A stretch of 64,000 nt of DNA from Sipunculus nudus (lineage: Eukaryota > Annelida > Sipuncula > Golfingiida > Sipunculidae), in contig CM049319.1 in the NCBI GenBank assembly GCA_026874595.1, positions 67,299,917-67,363,916 of the forward strand. Reading direction: 5' to 3'. Under the pieces are notes generated by a model. The model saw only the letters and a program-made list of their open reading frames with translations, was not told the origin of the DNA and searched no databases. Position numbers and translations under genes: made by a program. Position 1 is the stretch's first letter. Every line of letters begins with the position of its first letter. Of the stretch, positions 1 through 12,420 are shown in pieces.

Positions 1-1022
1 CGGGTCCAATGTTGGCTAGGACGTGGGGCCAACATGGGTGTACATGTGGGTCCATGGAGATACCGGGTGGGGCCTGTATATGGGGCACACGAATGGCTAC
101 CAATGGGCTAAACAGGGGCAGACACAAGGGTCCTTTGAGGGTTTGTCACTACATGCAAACAAGGGACCCTTGAGGTACATGTCCATGGGCCCTATATGGG
201 CTATCCCCGTGGGCACCCGTGACTTTTTGCTCCCGGGTCCGATGTTGGCTAGGACGTGGGGCCAACATGGGTATACATGTGAGCCCATGGAGGGTACCAG
301 GTGGGGCCTGTATATGGGGCCCACGAATGGCTACCAATAGGCTAAACAGGGGCAGACACATGGGTCCTTGGAGGGTTTGTCACTACATGGAAACAAGGGA
401 CCCTTGTAGTACTTGTCAATGGGCCCCGTATGGGCTAACCCCGTGGGCACCCGTGACTTTTTGCTCCCGGGTCCGATGTTGGCTAGGACGTGGGGCCAAC
501 ATGGGTATACATGTGGGCCCATGGAGGGTACCAGGTGGGGCCTGTATATGGGGCCCACGAATGGCTACCAATGGGCTAAACAGGGGCAGACACATGGGTC
601 CTTTGAGAGTTTGTCACTACATGGAAACAAGGGACCCTTGTGGTACATGTCAATGGGCCCCGTATGGGCTAACCCCGTGGGCACCCGTGACTTTTTGCTC
701 CCGGGTCCAATGTTGGCTAGGATGTGGGGCCAACATGGGAACACATGTAGGCCCATGGAGGGTACCAGGCGGGGTCTATATATGGGGCCCACGAATGGCT
801 ACCAATGGGCTAAACAAGGGCAGACACATGGGTCATTGGATGATTTGTCACTACATGCAAACAAGGGACCCTTGTGGTACATGTCCATGGGTCCCATATG
901 GGCTAACCCCGTGGGCACCAGTGACTTTTTGCTCCAGGGGCCAATGCTGGGTAGGAAGTGGGGCCAACATGAGTACACATGTAGGCCCATGGAGGGTACC
1001 AGGTGGGGTCTGTATATGGGGC
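1..1022. repeat. 234-bp satellite array, about 4.4 copies
   Basis: A GC-rich unit repeats with its landmark 'atgttggctagg' near 8, 241, 475 and 709, and a diverged form near 943, a period of 233-234 bp. The array begins before the window and ends abruptly near 1022. Units differ by scattered substitutions. Because 234 is divisible by 3, long open frames run through it on both strands; they encode only the repeated unit in several frames at once, so I do not call a gene. The unit is rich in CATGGGCCC-type near-palindromes. Confidence 0.93.
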
Positions 1023-1650
1023 AAGTACTTCTGTCGTTATAAAAATAAAACAGTGCTATTAATTGAGTAATCCAGGTGTTGCAGGAACAAAAATATGTGT
1101 TTCTCTACTGTTTCATTGTTTGCGTTTGAGTTTACTTGTCTTCATATATGTATAGTCCCTAATACACATATTTCTTATGCTTTAGATACAATTATTTTAC
1201 AGGGTGAGGCTTTTTTAAAATTAAACTTAATTAAGTTTGGTAATAAGCTATTTTATGTAAGTATGCAGGCATATTATAGGTTTGCAGCACATGATAATTC
1301 TGAAATTAAGTTAGCAAATGGACACATTTCAATCGCAAAAACTTTCTAAATAGTTTCTTATATATGATTTATTTCCCTCAACAGTAATATCATAAAGATC
1401 TGTATTACAAAAACTATTAACGGAGTTGATAAAAATAAAGTTGGATTAAATCAATAAAGGCTTATTTAAATTGATTTTTAAAAAATCATATATAAGTGAA
1501 TTTTACCAGCCCTAGATAATACAATATGTGTTTTGGACAATTTTTCTTTGTTCTTGATACCATGAGCATGATTTATTCGTTTCAAAATAATATGTACAAA
1601 CCTGCCACTTTATCTTACATGAATGGAACAACTGGTCACAAAAACTAACA
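1023..1650. other. AT-rich spacer without recognisable genes
   Basis: Low-complexity AT-rich DNA. An 84-codon plus-strand open frame (1095-1349) has no recognisable domain and a composition like its surroundings. I see nothing else. Confidence 0.6.
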
Positions 1651-1654
1651 CAAG

Positions 1655-1812
1655 GTATTCTCCATGGCAAGGATGGTGGCATGCGGTAATCTGTTAGGGG
1701 GGAGGAACAGGGGGATCTGGACAGGCCACTACAACTCGCTCTCATAGCCACTCGGGATTGAACCCGGGTCACCAGGTGCCAGCAGGGAACGCCAACCGTT
1801 TTACCACTTTTC
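1655..1812 (-). repeat. tRNA-derived SINE head (A and B boxes)
   Basis: On the minus strand there is an A-box-like TGGTAAAACGG (1796-1806) and a perfect B-box GGTTCAATCCC (1754-1764) at normal internal-promoter spacing, inside a sequence resembling the D and T arms of a tRNA. The acceptor stem does not close and a non-tRNA body follows toward lower coordinates. This fits a tRNA-derived SINE rather than a functional tRNA gene. The downstream end of the element is not defined. Confidence 0.6.
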
Positions 1813-1826
1813 TGTTTTCACTGTGT

Positions 1827-2185
1827 AATAAAGTGGTGTTCCGATTAATCGATTGATGACTGGACTTTTTTTTCCAAAATTAAATAATCGATTGCATTTT
1901 GCATAATCGGTTAATATGATTATGCATGCATATACAAAGAATCCTGTCAGAGATATGCGAACACAAAATAACAATCGTCCATCGGCAAGTTCTACTTGTC
2001 TACGGGTTAATGGATTGTTTCATTATGAATAGTGATGTACAAGTCAGACTATTTACTGGGGTCTATATTTATGGTACTAGTATACAGTAGATTACACAGT
2101 AATATAGAAAGTACATAAAATAATCGATTAAATTATCGATCATCGGCCGTTTTTATTTTTTAAACATCGATTATGATTTTAAAAC
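1827..2185. repeat. ATCGATT-rich element, possible MITE
   Basis: Both edges carry clustered ATCGATTA/TAATCGAT motifs (around 1830-1900 and 2120-2175) in roughly mirrored arrangement, with AT-rich DNA between. This resembles small non-autonomous DNA transposons of hAT type, but I cannot define exact terminal inverted repeats or a target duplication. Confidence 0.25.
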
Positions 2186-2199
2186 CATTTCCTACAACT

Positions 2200-2231
<32 letters not shown>
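2200..2231. repeat. (TA)n(CA)n microsatellite
   Basis: A TA dinucleotide run passes directly into a CA run. Confidence 0.9.
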
Positions 2232-2765
2232 TTTGAAAAGCGCAGAGGAAATAGCCCTGCTCACTGGTGATAATTACATATTAACTATATATTAGCCATA
2301 CTAATAATGTGTACTTTTATGGACTATATCAAACGTGCAGGTGTCTCTCATGATCAAATAATTCTAGATGTATCATTATTTCAGCTATGTGACAGTGATA
2401 TGTGCATAAAATAATCATGGAAATGTATGAACACCTGTCATTATAAAACAAGGATAATGTGATTCACATTTTATTTATTAACTGAAATAAAATGCTCCCA
2501 AAACAAAGCATACAGGCCTAATGCGAACCTGTACAAAGTTTGGGAGTATGAATGGAGGTTTATTTTTTTAAATTTAATATTGATCCTCTTATGTCCTGCA
2601 TATCTACCTTCGTCATTATGATTTCAGCAAAATGGACGTTTCGGACCTGCATTTTTCGGCCTAGGAAATTTTAAAACTAGGATGTATCAGTCAGGATATT
2701 TCGGATATGTTTTCTTTTTCTTTGGCCAGGGATGATTATTGGGACGGACGAACGTGTAATTTGGC
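2232..2765. other. non-coding stretch
   Basis: AT-rich single-copy-looking sequence. I see no exon with matching splice sites, no RNA gene and no repeat. Confidence 0.5.
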
Positions 2766-2950
2766 AGCATGGTTTCGGAGAAGAACATTTTTAAATGTTT
2801 AGCCAAGAAATAAGCAAATCCCGATAGAATTTTTTATATGACTAATTTTTTTGCAAAAAAAAAAAAAATGGTGATGCTAGCTCCTGCCCTTTATGAGATA
2901 GCTATGACGCACGACGGACGACGGCACACCATCGCATAAGCTCAGAGTCT
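2766..2950. repeat. interspersed repeat copy 1 (GATGCTAGCTCC family)
   Basis: The segment 'ttcggagaag', then a poly-A stretch, 'gatgctagctcctgcc', 'gagatagctatg', a GACGGACGACGG-like tract and 'caccatcgcataagctc' recurs at 3545-3752. A shorter diverged match ('gatgctagctcc') lies near 3370. It is an interspersed, non-coding repeat. Confidence 0.6.
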
Positions 2951-3544
2951 AGACGTCGAGACGATGTATCTGGAGGTGTAGACTCATTTTCTAGACACCA
3001 GACAGAGTCAGGTCAGTTGCCATGGTGATGTCTGGACCTCACCTGGTTGAACTGAGTGACCTCCCGACTTGGCATGTTGAAACTTGGCATGTCAAATCTG
3101 TTTTCAAACACTGACAGCTTTTTCCAATTGGCTACACTGGCTAAAGCTGCATTTATCCAATCTATTCTTATAAAACTGACAGAACCCTACCATTGGATAA
3201 TTCTTGTAAATTTTAAACCAATCAGCTTAACAGTTTCATCATAAAACTGTATAGGCTAAAAGAGTCTGAAATTACATTTTTGCTTGTAAAAAAAGGTCAA
3301 TGTTAGTGGCGCCACCAATACCTTAATTTAAGATATGACATGTTATAAATCATTGGCATAAAATTTGGTGATGCTAGCTCCAGAAGTTTCTGAGATCGTT
3401 TTAATTTTAGTGTGCGTTTTGGACAGATGACAAAGTTTAACCTCTTGTAAATTGGCCAAAAATCTCCGAACTGGAACCATTCAAACAAACTTGAGAGAGA
3501 TTGTTCAAGGGATAATTTTTGTTAAATATTGGAAAATTTACTTG

Positions 3545-3755
3545 GACAGTTTCGGAGAAGATTCTTAAATCTCTTTAGCGTTTTTCCTATAAAATCTAAG
3601 AAAATACAGTTAGAACAAAAAATAAACAAAATTCGATAGAGTTTTTCAGATGACTGATTATTTGCAAAAAAAAAATTGATGCTAGCTCCTGCCATTTTTG
3701 AGATAGCTATGGTTAACGTACAGACGGCGCACCATCGCATAAGCTCGCAGGTTCG
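3545..3755. repeat. interspersed repeat copy 2 (GATGCTAGCTCC family)
   Basis: Second copy of the repeat at 2766-2950, in the same orientation, with small indels and substitutions and the same ending 'caccatcgcataagctc'. Confidence 0.6.
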
Positions 3756-5650
3756 CTAAAAATTGAAAATGAACATTTTCAAATGAACATAAGCTAAATC
3801 TGATAAGAATACATGTATATTGTACTCACTGTGTAAAACATTAATATTTTGGCCTCTTATCGTTAATAATGGAATCATGAAAAAAAATTATGTGCTTAAA
3901 ATAAGATTGGATAGAGGGAGGAGGAGGGGGAGAGAGAGGGGGGGAGTATTAAACAATGCTTATAGGAAAAGAGTTGATTCAACAAAGATGGACAGATGGC
4001 ACTGGTCCCTTTATGTCACATACTGCTGAGGCAAGAACATAATATGTTTCAATTATATCCTTTCTTTATTACACTGATTTCTTTCTTATTTAAAAAATCC
4101 TTATATATTTGCTATAAAACTAATGGGCAGGTACACAGGTGCAGGGGCTTAATGGCAAGGGGAAGGGGGTGTTAATGGTGAGAGGTGAAATTTAAGGCAA
4201 CAGTACTTACGGGAGGAAATGTTTATTCATAATTGTAACAAATTTTAAAAATAAGACAGAGAGGTGGAAAAACAAAGCCAATCACTTTATTTTATCTTAT
4301 GCTGAGGCAGGAAAATAATGAAAAAAATATTTGCATAAAATCCTCATTCTTTTCATCACATCAATTTTTTTTGTCAAGTTTATAAATATGTTACATTTGC
4401 AATATATCATATATATATCTGAATATATAAGTTGATTTACAATTCCCAATAGCATCTTCATTTATCCCAAATTTTGTCCAAAAATAAGACATTATACATT
4501 CACATGTATAAATTTTTTACCACAAATAAAATATATATTTTATAAATTTGCAAAACAATAAATACCTGAAAATTTAACTTGATTCAGAATTTACAATTTT
4601 AAATTGCACCTTCATTAATCCATAATTTGGCTCATATATTATCGAATTAGGTTTCACATTACATTTGGTGCCGGGGGGGGGAGGGGCGGGTTGAAATGAA
4701 AATTAATGTACACTTGTTACAGCAGGGGATGTCCCAAGTGACCCATTACGAATCAGGTAAGCAGAGAGAGATGCATTGAATGCCCTCCAGTGACCAAAGT
4801 GGGCTGCATGACTATTCAAATGATACAATAAGAGCCTCTAAAAATATTTCAATGATTAGCTTAATTTTGCCATTACACACTTTAGTTTTTTTTTTGCAAA
4901 CCCTTTGTACGGCTGCGTGGCAGAACAACGTTAACCAAGTTGGAACGATCATGTTAGTTAAGCTAGATTGAGCGCGCTTTGCTTCTGGATTGGCGTACAA
5001 AACAGTGTCCAATCTAGAGCACGGGAGGTATAGGGCTATTTCCGATCGTGTATATTTTTGAGACGACGGACCATGGACATGGCTATAGCTCAGATGCCTT
5101 TTAGTCAGCTGAGCTCAACATATAATTATCCCTAGACTGAATGGGAAATTTTCAAAGCAAATAAATCACTCTGAACATAATATTAAGGACTTCATACTTT
5201 ATTGGTGGTTCACCAGAATGTTAATTACAAACATTATTTAGAATTACAAAATAACATGTATAATATACATCTGAAACTTGAAAGTACTATATCTATCAAG
5301 GGATTATTCTAAGCTTTTCAATGGTCCTTTATATATGTGCCACATCCCATCTGAAAATTGTTTTTTTTTCTTTTAACAAGAAATTCACCATTCATCAATT
5401 TAGGCTCCTTTTTGACCCTTTTGAACTTAACAGCACATAAATAATCCTTCTTTCACAAAAAAAGGGATTCTTGAAAGATAGAATAATTCCTGGTATCACT
5501 TAATCTTCCATAAAAAGATTCGAAATATATGTCCGAAAAATTTGAGTTTTGAGGTGTGACTTTCACCTATTCCAACTTGTGCTACTATCCATTGAATCCA
5601 TATAATGAGTGCATTAATGAAGTAAATTTTGTATTAAACTCGTCAACTGT
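3756..5650. other. AT-rich non-coding stretch
   Basis: No convincing exon. Features are a purine-rich tract near 3910-3945, a poly-G run near 4672-4682, and a 'tcagctgagctcaa' repeat end near 5107 of a kind that recurs elsewhere in the window. On the minus strand, AATAAA (complement of TTTATT near 5198) could serve as the poly(A) signal of the candidate gene ending at 5651. Confidence 0.45.
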
Positions 5651-5798
5651 TTAGAACATAGGATCCAGATCCATTGTTATTTTGCTTGCCTGGACTTTCC
5701 TGCAGTGTTCTCCAAAATGACAATATGTATGGGCTTGAATAGGAAGTTGGGTTGAGTTCTCTCCAGGGTGTTTTTTTTTCATGTGTGTTTTCCCATAT
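5651..5798 (-). CDS. candidate terminal exon of a small minus-strand gene
   Basis: On the minus strand a good acceptor (pyrimidine-rich, ending ctgctttag) is followed by one base completing a codon and then 48 codons to a TAA at 5651-5653. The peptide begins YGKTHMKKKHPGENS and contains HTYCHFGEHCRK. The His-x4-His-Pro-Gly-Glu segment resembles the end of a C2H2 zinc finger and its linker, but no full finger is visible. The exon's phase matches the candidate exon at 6594-6658. I do not recognise the protein; the evidence is splice-site and frame agreement only. Confidence 0.35.
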
Positions 5799-6593
5799 CT
5801 AAAGCAGAAAACTTTGTTTTAATATTTTAAATACTTAACTTACAATAGAAACTTGAAAAAAAAACTGACATTTGAAAAACAAATATCATCCATAAAAAAA
5901 ATCCATTTTAATACTATTAAACGATGTGGACTAAATTTTCCCTGTTGTCTGTGAATCTAAAAAAAGCACAAACCATAACATGCATACTATACAAAGACAC
6001 ATGATATCAGGTGTCAGATTTACTAGAATTCTCTGCATGAACTGCTCTAAACCAAACTATTTTCAAAATATATTAATAATATAAAATAATTTAATAAGCA
6101 TATTAATTTTTTTTTATTATAGGGAACTTAATATGAAACTTCCTATTACTGTAGGTTAAAAAAATAAAAGAAACTGAAACCCTAATGTATAGAATTTTTT
6201 TAAATATGGTCATGATGTTACAAATTCTGAATAATAACCAGCCGAATATAGGCCATAACCTAAAAAAATGTGAAAATAATACATGATAAGGCATGATATA
6301 TAAAGTAAAAAAGGCAACATGACAGCCTATTTGCACATCTGCGTAAAAAAAAATTTACATATACTTCTATATACTTACAGTTAAAGTGACATTGTTATTT
6401 GTATAAAAAAATATTAAATTCTAAAATTAACATTGCAGTCTTTAACAATAACACTAACACTAAGTAATAGATAAACCATGTGAAAATGTAACATTATTGA
6501 TTCATTTAAAGAGCATGACGTGATTATTCATGGTCATATGGCATAGTTTGTCAGTAATCAATGGCTCACCATAGCAATTTATTTGCGTCTCAC

Positions 6594-6658
6594 AGGCCCT
6601 CCGACTTCGGACACCGGACATCCCGGAATACAAACCAGCGTCCTTGAGACCTTGACAT
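6594..6658 (-). CDS. candidate first coding exon of the same small gene
   Basis: From an ATG at 6658 the frame reads MSRSQGRWFVFRDVRCPKSE and stops being exonic at a strong donor (CCT|GTGAGA, GT at 6593-6592) after two bases of a codon. The exon at 5651-5798 supplies the missing base, giving a 70-residue product across a 795-bp AT-rich intron. The frame is closed by a TAA upstream of the ATG, so this ATG is the natural start. The function is unknown. A non-coding 5' leader of a longer, different gene is the main alternative. Confidence 0.35.
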
Positions 6659-6659
6659 A

Positions 6660-6960
6660 GCCGTTTTGGCTGACGACAATTCCGTAACTCGCTGCGCTTA
6701 ACCGTTTATCAAACACTGTAGAAAAAGCGTACTCCAGTAATATTATATCCTCTGTGAAAATGAAGTCTATAGAACGTAGAAACTATAAAATTATGAACTT
6801 CTTAACGAAACTTAGTGTTCCACATGCCGAAATATCCCGGCCGCCTGACAGTCCCGCCCAGCAGACGACATGACAATAGTGCACTCTTTCTTATCACTAC
6901 GCGGGCCCACACGCAGCGTGACGTCAAAGAGACCGCGGATTACGCTACACGAAATAGTTC
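6660..6960 (-). promoter_or_regulatory. GC/CpG-rich putative promoter with a CRE palindrome
   Basis: A GC- and CpG-rich island in an otherwise AT-rich area, immediately upstream of the candidate ATG at 6658. It contains the full cAMP-response-element palindrome TGACGTCA at 6919-6926. Island composition plus position suggest a promoter. The CRE is palindromic, so direction is not decided; a plus-strand frame at 6815-7060 has no recognisable domain. Confidence 0.35.
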
Positions 6961-7079
6961 TTTTGTAGTAAGCAAATATGTCGTCAGACTGTGTGCACGT
7001 TATATTCATCAATTTAAATTGCTTGAAATTGCACAGTATAAACAAACGGTCAAGATATAAAACTGACATTTCGAAGATT

Positions 7080-7479
7080 AGTTAAGGGTTTCCTAAAAAT
7101 ATAATAGGCCTATATATTAAAATCTGATATTCGATTAAAGTTGTTCTTATTAAGTTAAATACATATATTCATTTAAAATAAAAATTTAGATAAACTAGAA
7201 ATAAAATTATTTTAATAATATTTTATAATATTCATTTATCTGATTATTTATTTTCAATATGATATTTTTTTAATACTATGAATATTATTATTTTCATTAT
7301 AACTATCATTAGGCCTCTTATTGCAATATTTAGTTATCAAAATTGATCATAAAATCAGAAATAATATATTAATGACATTATATTAAGATATCATTATGTA
7401 ATATAAATAATTATTGTAATTAAAATGATAATTATAATGGAAAAAATAATATTAATAATATTTAAAAATAGAAAATTTG
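7080..7479. other. extremely AT-rich stretch preceding the ~800-bp array
   Basis: Almost pure A/T with repeated ATAATATT and 'atttatctgatta' motifs, the latter also found inside the units of the following array, so this may be a decayed edge unit. No gene. Confidence 0.5.
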
Positions 7480-10253
7480 AATACATATTCAATAATATAA
7501 ATAAGAAATAAATTATTTTGTCAATATTTTATAATATTTATTTATCTGATTATATTCATAATATTCATCATGGTACCATAGTTTCCTATATGTTACTATG
7601 GGGTCTTACTCCTAGCTGTGTTTTTCCAAGAGGCATTGAAAATTAACTATAATACCTCAAATATATTACTAATTAATTTCCTATATTTTACTGTAACCCC
7701 TATAGCTTACTATATATGTATAAAGTAAACTTCAGGATATTTTGGCTCGGTAATGGTTATTATATGGTTATTATCGAGGAACGTGATGTTTATATGGGTA
7801 TTACATGGACTATCCTGGAGGGACCCTTGTGACCCACCTTTCTCCCTCCACCTAATCTTATTTCAGAATTGAAACCTGCGATGAGTTTAAATAGACAAAT
7901 ACATAAAAATACGTCACGTAGAACAATTTCGCAGTTTAATAATTACTTTTAAAAGATTTAATAATATATTATTGTTGTTTATTTTATGTAACGAAACGAA
8001 CATGCCACGTGGGGCCCGCCATGGGCCCACATGTGGAACAATGCAGGACAAACTGGGCAATGTCCTCATGGGCCCCATGTGGGCATTACCTGTGCCCGCC
8101 CATATTCAATAATATGTATTAGAAATAAATTATATTATTAATATTTTATAACAAATAAAAATTTATCTGATTATTTTATTATTAATATTCTATATTATGC
8201 TATATAAAATAATAGTAATATTAATGGAATCTACAAACTTAAAATATACTTTGAAAATTGATGAAAAAAACACTCCACGTTACTAATGTTTCCTGTATGT
8301 GACTATAGACTCCTGCAGTAAATTTAGATTTTTTTATAGGTTTTGAAAATTGACAATAATATTCATCATGTTACCGTAGTTTCCTATATGTTACTATGGG
8401 GTCATATTCCTAGTTGTGATTTTCCAAGAGGCATTGAAAATTGACTATACTACCCCAAATATTTCTAATTAGTTTCCTATTTTTTTTAACACCTTAAAGT
8501 GACTATACATGTAAATAGTAAACTATAGGATATTTTGGCTGGGTTGTACGGACTTAATATGGTTATTATCCAGAAACGTGATGTTTATACTGGTATTACA
8601 TGGGCTAGCCTGACGGGACCCTTTTGACTTAACCGATGGGGCTCCCTCGACCTAATCTTATTTCGAAAGTAAATCCTGTGATGAGTTTAAATAGACAAAA
8701 ACATGAAAATACGTCACGTAGAACAATTTCGAAGTTAAATAATTACATCTCAAAGATTTAATAATATATCATTGTTGTTTATTTTATGTAACGAATACGA
8801 ACATCCCACATGGGACCCGCCATGGGCTCACATGTGGAACAATGCAGGACAATCTGGACAATGCCCTAATGGGTCCCATATGGGCATTACCTGTGTTCGC
8901 CAATATTCAATAATATGAATTCGAAATAAATTATATTATTAATATTTCATAACAAAAAATTATTTATCTGATTATTTTATTATTAATTTTCTATGTTATA
9001 TTATATAAAATAATAGTAATATTAATGGAAACTACAAACTTAACATATGCTTTGAAAATTGACAAAAAATACTCCACGTTACTAAAGTTTCCTGTATGTG
9101 ACTATAGACTCCTGCAGTAAATTTAGATTTTTTTATAGGTATTGAAAATTGACTATAATATTCATCATGTTACCGTAGTTTCCTATATGTTACTATGGGG
9201 TCATATTCCTAGTTGTGATTTTCCCAGAGGCATTGAAAATTGACTATACTACCCAAAGTATTTCTAATTAGTTTCCTATATTTTACTGTAACCTCTATAA
9301 GTTACTATACATGTAAATAGTAAACTATAGGATATTTTGGCTGGGAAAATACGGACTTAATATGGTTATTATCCAGAAACGTGATGTTTATACTGGTATT
9401 ACAAGGGCTAGCCTGACGGGACCCTTGTGACTTAACCCATGGGGCTCCCTCGATCCAATCTTATTTCGAAAGTAAATCCTGTGATGTATTTAAATTGACA
9501 AAAACATGAAAATACGTCGCGTAGAACAATTTCGCAGTTAAATAATTAATTCTCAAAATTTTAATAAAATATCATTGTTGTTTATCTTATTTAACTAAAA
9601 AAGAACATCCAACATGGGACCCGCCATGGGCCCACATGTGGAACAATGCAGGACAAACTGGACAATGTCCTCATGTGCCCTATGTGGGCATTACCTGTGT
9701 CCGCCCATATTCAATAATATGTATTAGAAATAAATAATATTTTTAATATTTTATAACAATTAAAAATTATCTGATTATTTCATTATTAATATTCTATATT
9801 ATGCTATATAAAATAATAGTAAATTAATGGAATCTAGAAACTTAATATATACTTTGAAAATTGATAAAGAAAAACAGACTCCACGTTACTTAAGTTTCCT
9901 ATATGTGACTATAGACTACTGCAGTTAATTTAGATTTTCTATAGGTATTGAAAATTGAATTTAATATTCATCATGTTACCATAGTTTCTGATATGTTACT
10001 ATGGGGTCCTATTCCTAGTTGTGATTTTCCTAGAGGCAATGAAAATTGACTATGATACCCCAAATATTACTAATTTGTTTCCTATATTTTTCTGTAACCC
10101 CTTTAGGTTACTATATATGTAAAAAGTAAACTATAGGATATTTTGGCTGGGTAAATACGGACTTTATATGGTTATTATCCAGAAACGTGATGTTTATACT
10201 GGTATTACATGGGCTAGCCTGGCGGGACCCTTGTGACTTAACCCATGGGGCTT
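7480..10253. repeat. tandem array of ~800-bp AT-rich units with GC islands
   Basis: The landmark 'ttcatcatg.taccatag' occurs near 7566, 8364, 9163 and 9969, giving a period of 798-806 bp and roughly 3.4 copies. Each full unit has ~700 bp of AT-rich sequence and one ~100-bp GC-rich island (near 8000-8100, 8800-8900, 9600-9710) built from CATGGGCCC-type motifs. The last unit ends inside 'cccatggggctt' near 10253. No open frame persists between units, so it is non-coding. Confidence 0.9.
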
Positions 10254-11228
10254 ATCCCATGCAACTTACAAGTAAGCCTCGTTTAATTTCTAAGTTCATT
10301 GAGAATAATATTTAACATATATAATGATATAGTAATATAATAATTTAAAAAAAAATAATTTATACCAGGCTGAATAAACTGTAGCACTTCTAAATCCTAA
10401 ATTACTAGATATGTTCATTCATCAACATACTATTATGCATTCATATTTAAATGAGTGGCCACTATTAGTAATGATATATGCCAGTACTCTTAACTACCAG
10501 AAACTCATATGATTAAAATCAGTACATTTAATTGCCACAAGTATATATATATATATATATATATATACACGATTAATGCAGTTACATGTAATGAACCTGT
10601 CACAAAGAGTCTGAGAATCATACATGGAGCATGTGTGATCACAGTATCAACATCCAATAATAATTTTATATTGTGCACTGTGCAATGTAAAGAATATGTT
10701 TGAAATATTCCTAAACCAGCAAAGGGTGAATTTGCCACCTTTCAGAAACAAGTGATTCATGGGTAATGGTGCTCAGCTGAATTTGACAATGATAGTCATT
10801 TTGTAAAATTTCAACAAATGGAAAAGGGCTTAGTTCTGAAGTTAAATAGTCTGCACGTTAGCATTTGAAAAAGCTCAGAGGAAATGCCCCTTGAAACTTT
10901 GTCCACGGCCAATATAGATTGCTGAACTAAAATTGTGACATGACTCTCAAAACAATAATTAAACTAGCATAAAAACTTTAACATCTGAATTCCAATCTAA
11001 ACTAGATGACTTGGGAATATTCTAATATACATTGGTTGACATTTGGATATCCTGAAGTCAATCAGACAGAAAGTGGACTGATAGAGAGCTGAAGGGCCAT
11101 TGCCATATACATAACTCAGAAGACCTATAGTCAGGTGAGCTTACAGATCATTCTAGCATATACAAAGAATTAATTTTCCTTGTACTAAACTGATTTACAC
11201 CACAACTGTACAAATGAAGGTTATCCAC
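10254..11228. other. non-coding stretch downstream of a candidate terminal exon
   Basis: AT-rich, with a (TA)n tract at 10541-10568 and a repeat-like end 'gtcaggtgagctta' near 11134. On the minus strand it would be the 3' UTR or flank of the exon at 11229-11373; I do not see a clear AATAAA close by. Confidence 0.4.
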
Positions 11229-11373
11229 TTAATCACTCTTATCTTTTTGTTTTCTTGCGATTCTTTTAGCTGCATTAGTCTCAATTTGTTTGCCTACTTC
11301 TAGTTTTACTGTGGTAGACACATCAACCCCTCGCCTTCTGAATGTAATTTCCTCCTTGAGGTAGCAGTGCATG
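11229..11373 (-). CDS. candidate C-terminal exon of an unidentified protein
   Basis: On the minus strand a strong acceptor (long T tract ending ttccag, AG at 11375-11374) is followed by one base and then MHCYLKEEITFRRRGVDVST through KRIARKQKDKSD to a TAA at 11229-11231. The lysine/arginine-rich hydrophilic tail, unbroken frame and strong acceptor are typical of a real last exon. The exon needs two bases from the previous one; the candidate at 12182-12306 supplies exactly two. I do not recognise the family. Confidence 0.4.
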
Positions 11374-11481
11374 CTGGAAAAAAACTTATACAATTACCTC
11401 TTAATAGTCTACATCTAGGTACTTTTTTAAATATAAATATTTGTCCCTCTCTAAGTATTGGTATTTATGCATAGCTTTAAA

Positions 11482-11482
<1 letters not shown>

Positions 11483-11535
<53 letters not shown>
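11483..11535. repeat. (TA)n microsatellite
   Basis: About 50 bp of TA repeats. Confidence 0.95.
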
Positions 11536-11538
<3 letters not shown>

Positions 11539-12181
11539 ATATAAATTCTCTTAAGGAACAAGACTGATTTGAAGATGAAACAGTGAATAAATTGTATATT
11601 ATTTATAAATTTAGGATTTTTATTTAAGCTAAAATTATATAAACAAAATACAATTCTTATATACTATTGGATGGTACGGAGTGGCATGTTTATATGTTAT
11701 ACTTCAGTCTAACCCCCCCCCCCTCTAAAATAATCAAACAATACATCCCCCCAAACACACACACACTCACACACTTGACCCTCTAGGTCCAACCGTGAAT
11801 GCACGTACACATTATGTAAAGATTATCTCATATCTGGCTTAATTAAAAGGAGAAATATGAGGGTACATACAGTGTTTCCCTGGACATTGACTGCCAATGT
11901 AGCACGGTTGGAAGTTCAAGTTCTGAGATGATCCCCTCCCTTCTCCCAAACACTACACCGTGTAGAACAGAAATGATCCGAGCCTATCTGGCTTATGTAG
12001 TCAAAGGGATATTGCAGGTTGAGGTCTTTGTGAAGTAACACTCTGACATTAGAAGTTCCCCGACATGCCATACAGTACTACGCAGATTGAAAGATAGCCC
12101 AAATGTCCAGATAATTGCTGAGCAGGTTCTTATTCAAAATGAAACTGTAAGGCATCCAGTAACAGATCAGAGTAGGATCAC

Positions 12182-12306
12182 ATGCTGATAGTGATATTGT
12201 CAAGCTTGGGGCTGTCCTGCACTGTGGACAGAGCCAGTGCAACAGGTCTGCTGATGATATGAGTAAGGTGGGAGTGTATGCTCAGCTGTGTCCAGTACAG
12301 ACCTGA
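12182..12306 (-). CDS. possible penultimate exon preceding 11229-11373
   Basis: On the minus strand the acceptor 'catatttcag' precedes 41 codons beginning SGLYWTQLSIHSHLTHIISR and ending LDNITIS plus two bases before a GT (12181-12180). The phase joins exactly to the exon at 11229-11373. The donor (CAT|GTGATC) is weak, and the frame meets a TGA right after it. The exon is therefore plausible but could be chance. No domain recognised. Confidence 0.22.
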
Positions 12307-12378
12307 CTGAAATATGTCCCCAAAGTACTTTTAAAGTTTGGTTTTCACTTGTATTTAACACAAACATTAATATTACTG

Positions 12379-12382
<4 letters not shown>

Positions 12383-12420
<38 letters not shown>

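Noticed and set aside
219-1070. 283-codon plus-strand open frame at the left edge
   Set aside because: It is the 234-bp satellite read through; the same DNA is open in other frames and ends in unrelated AT-rich sequence.
1655-1812. Functional tRNA gene
   Set aside because: A and B boxes are present but the acceptor stem does not pair and no proper 3' end or terminator follows.
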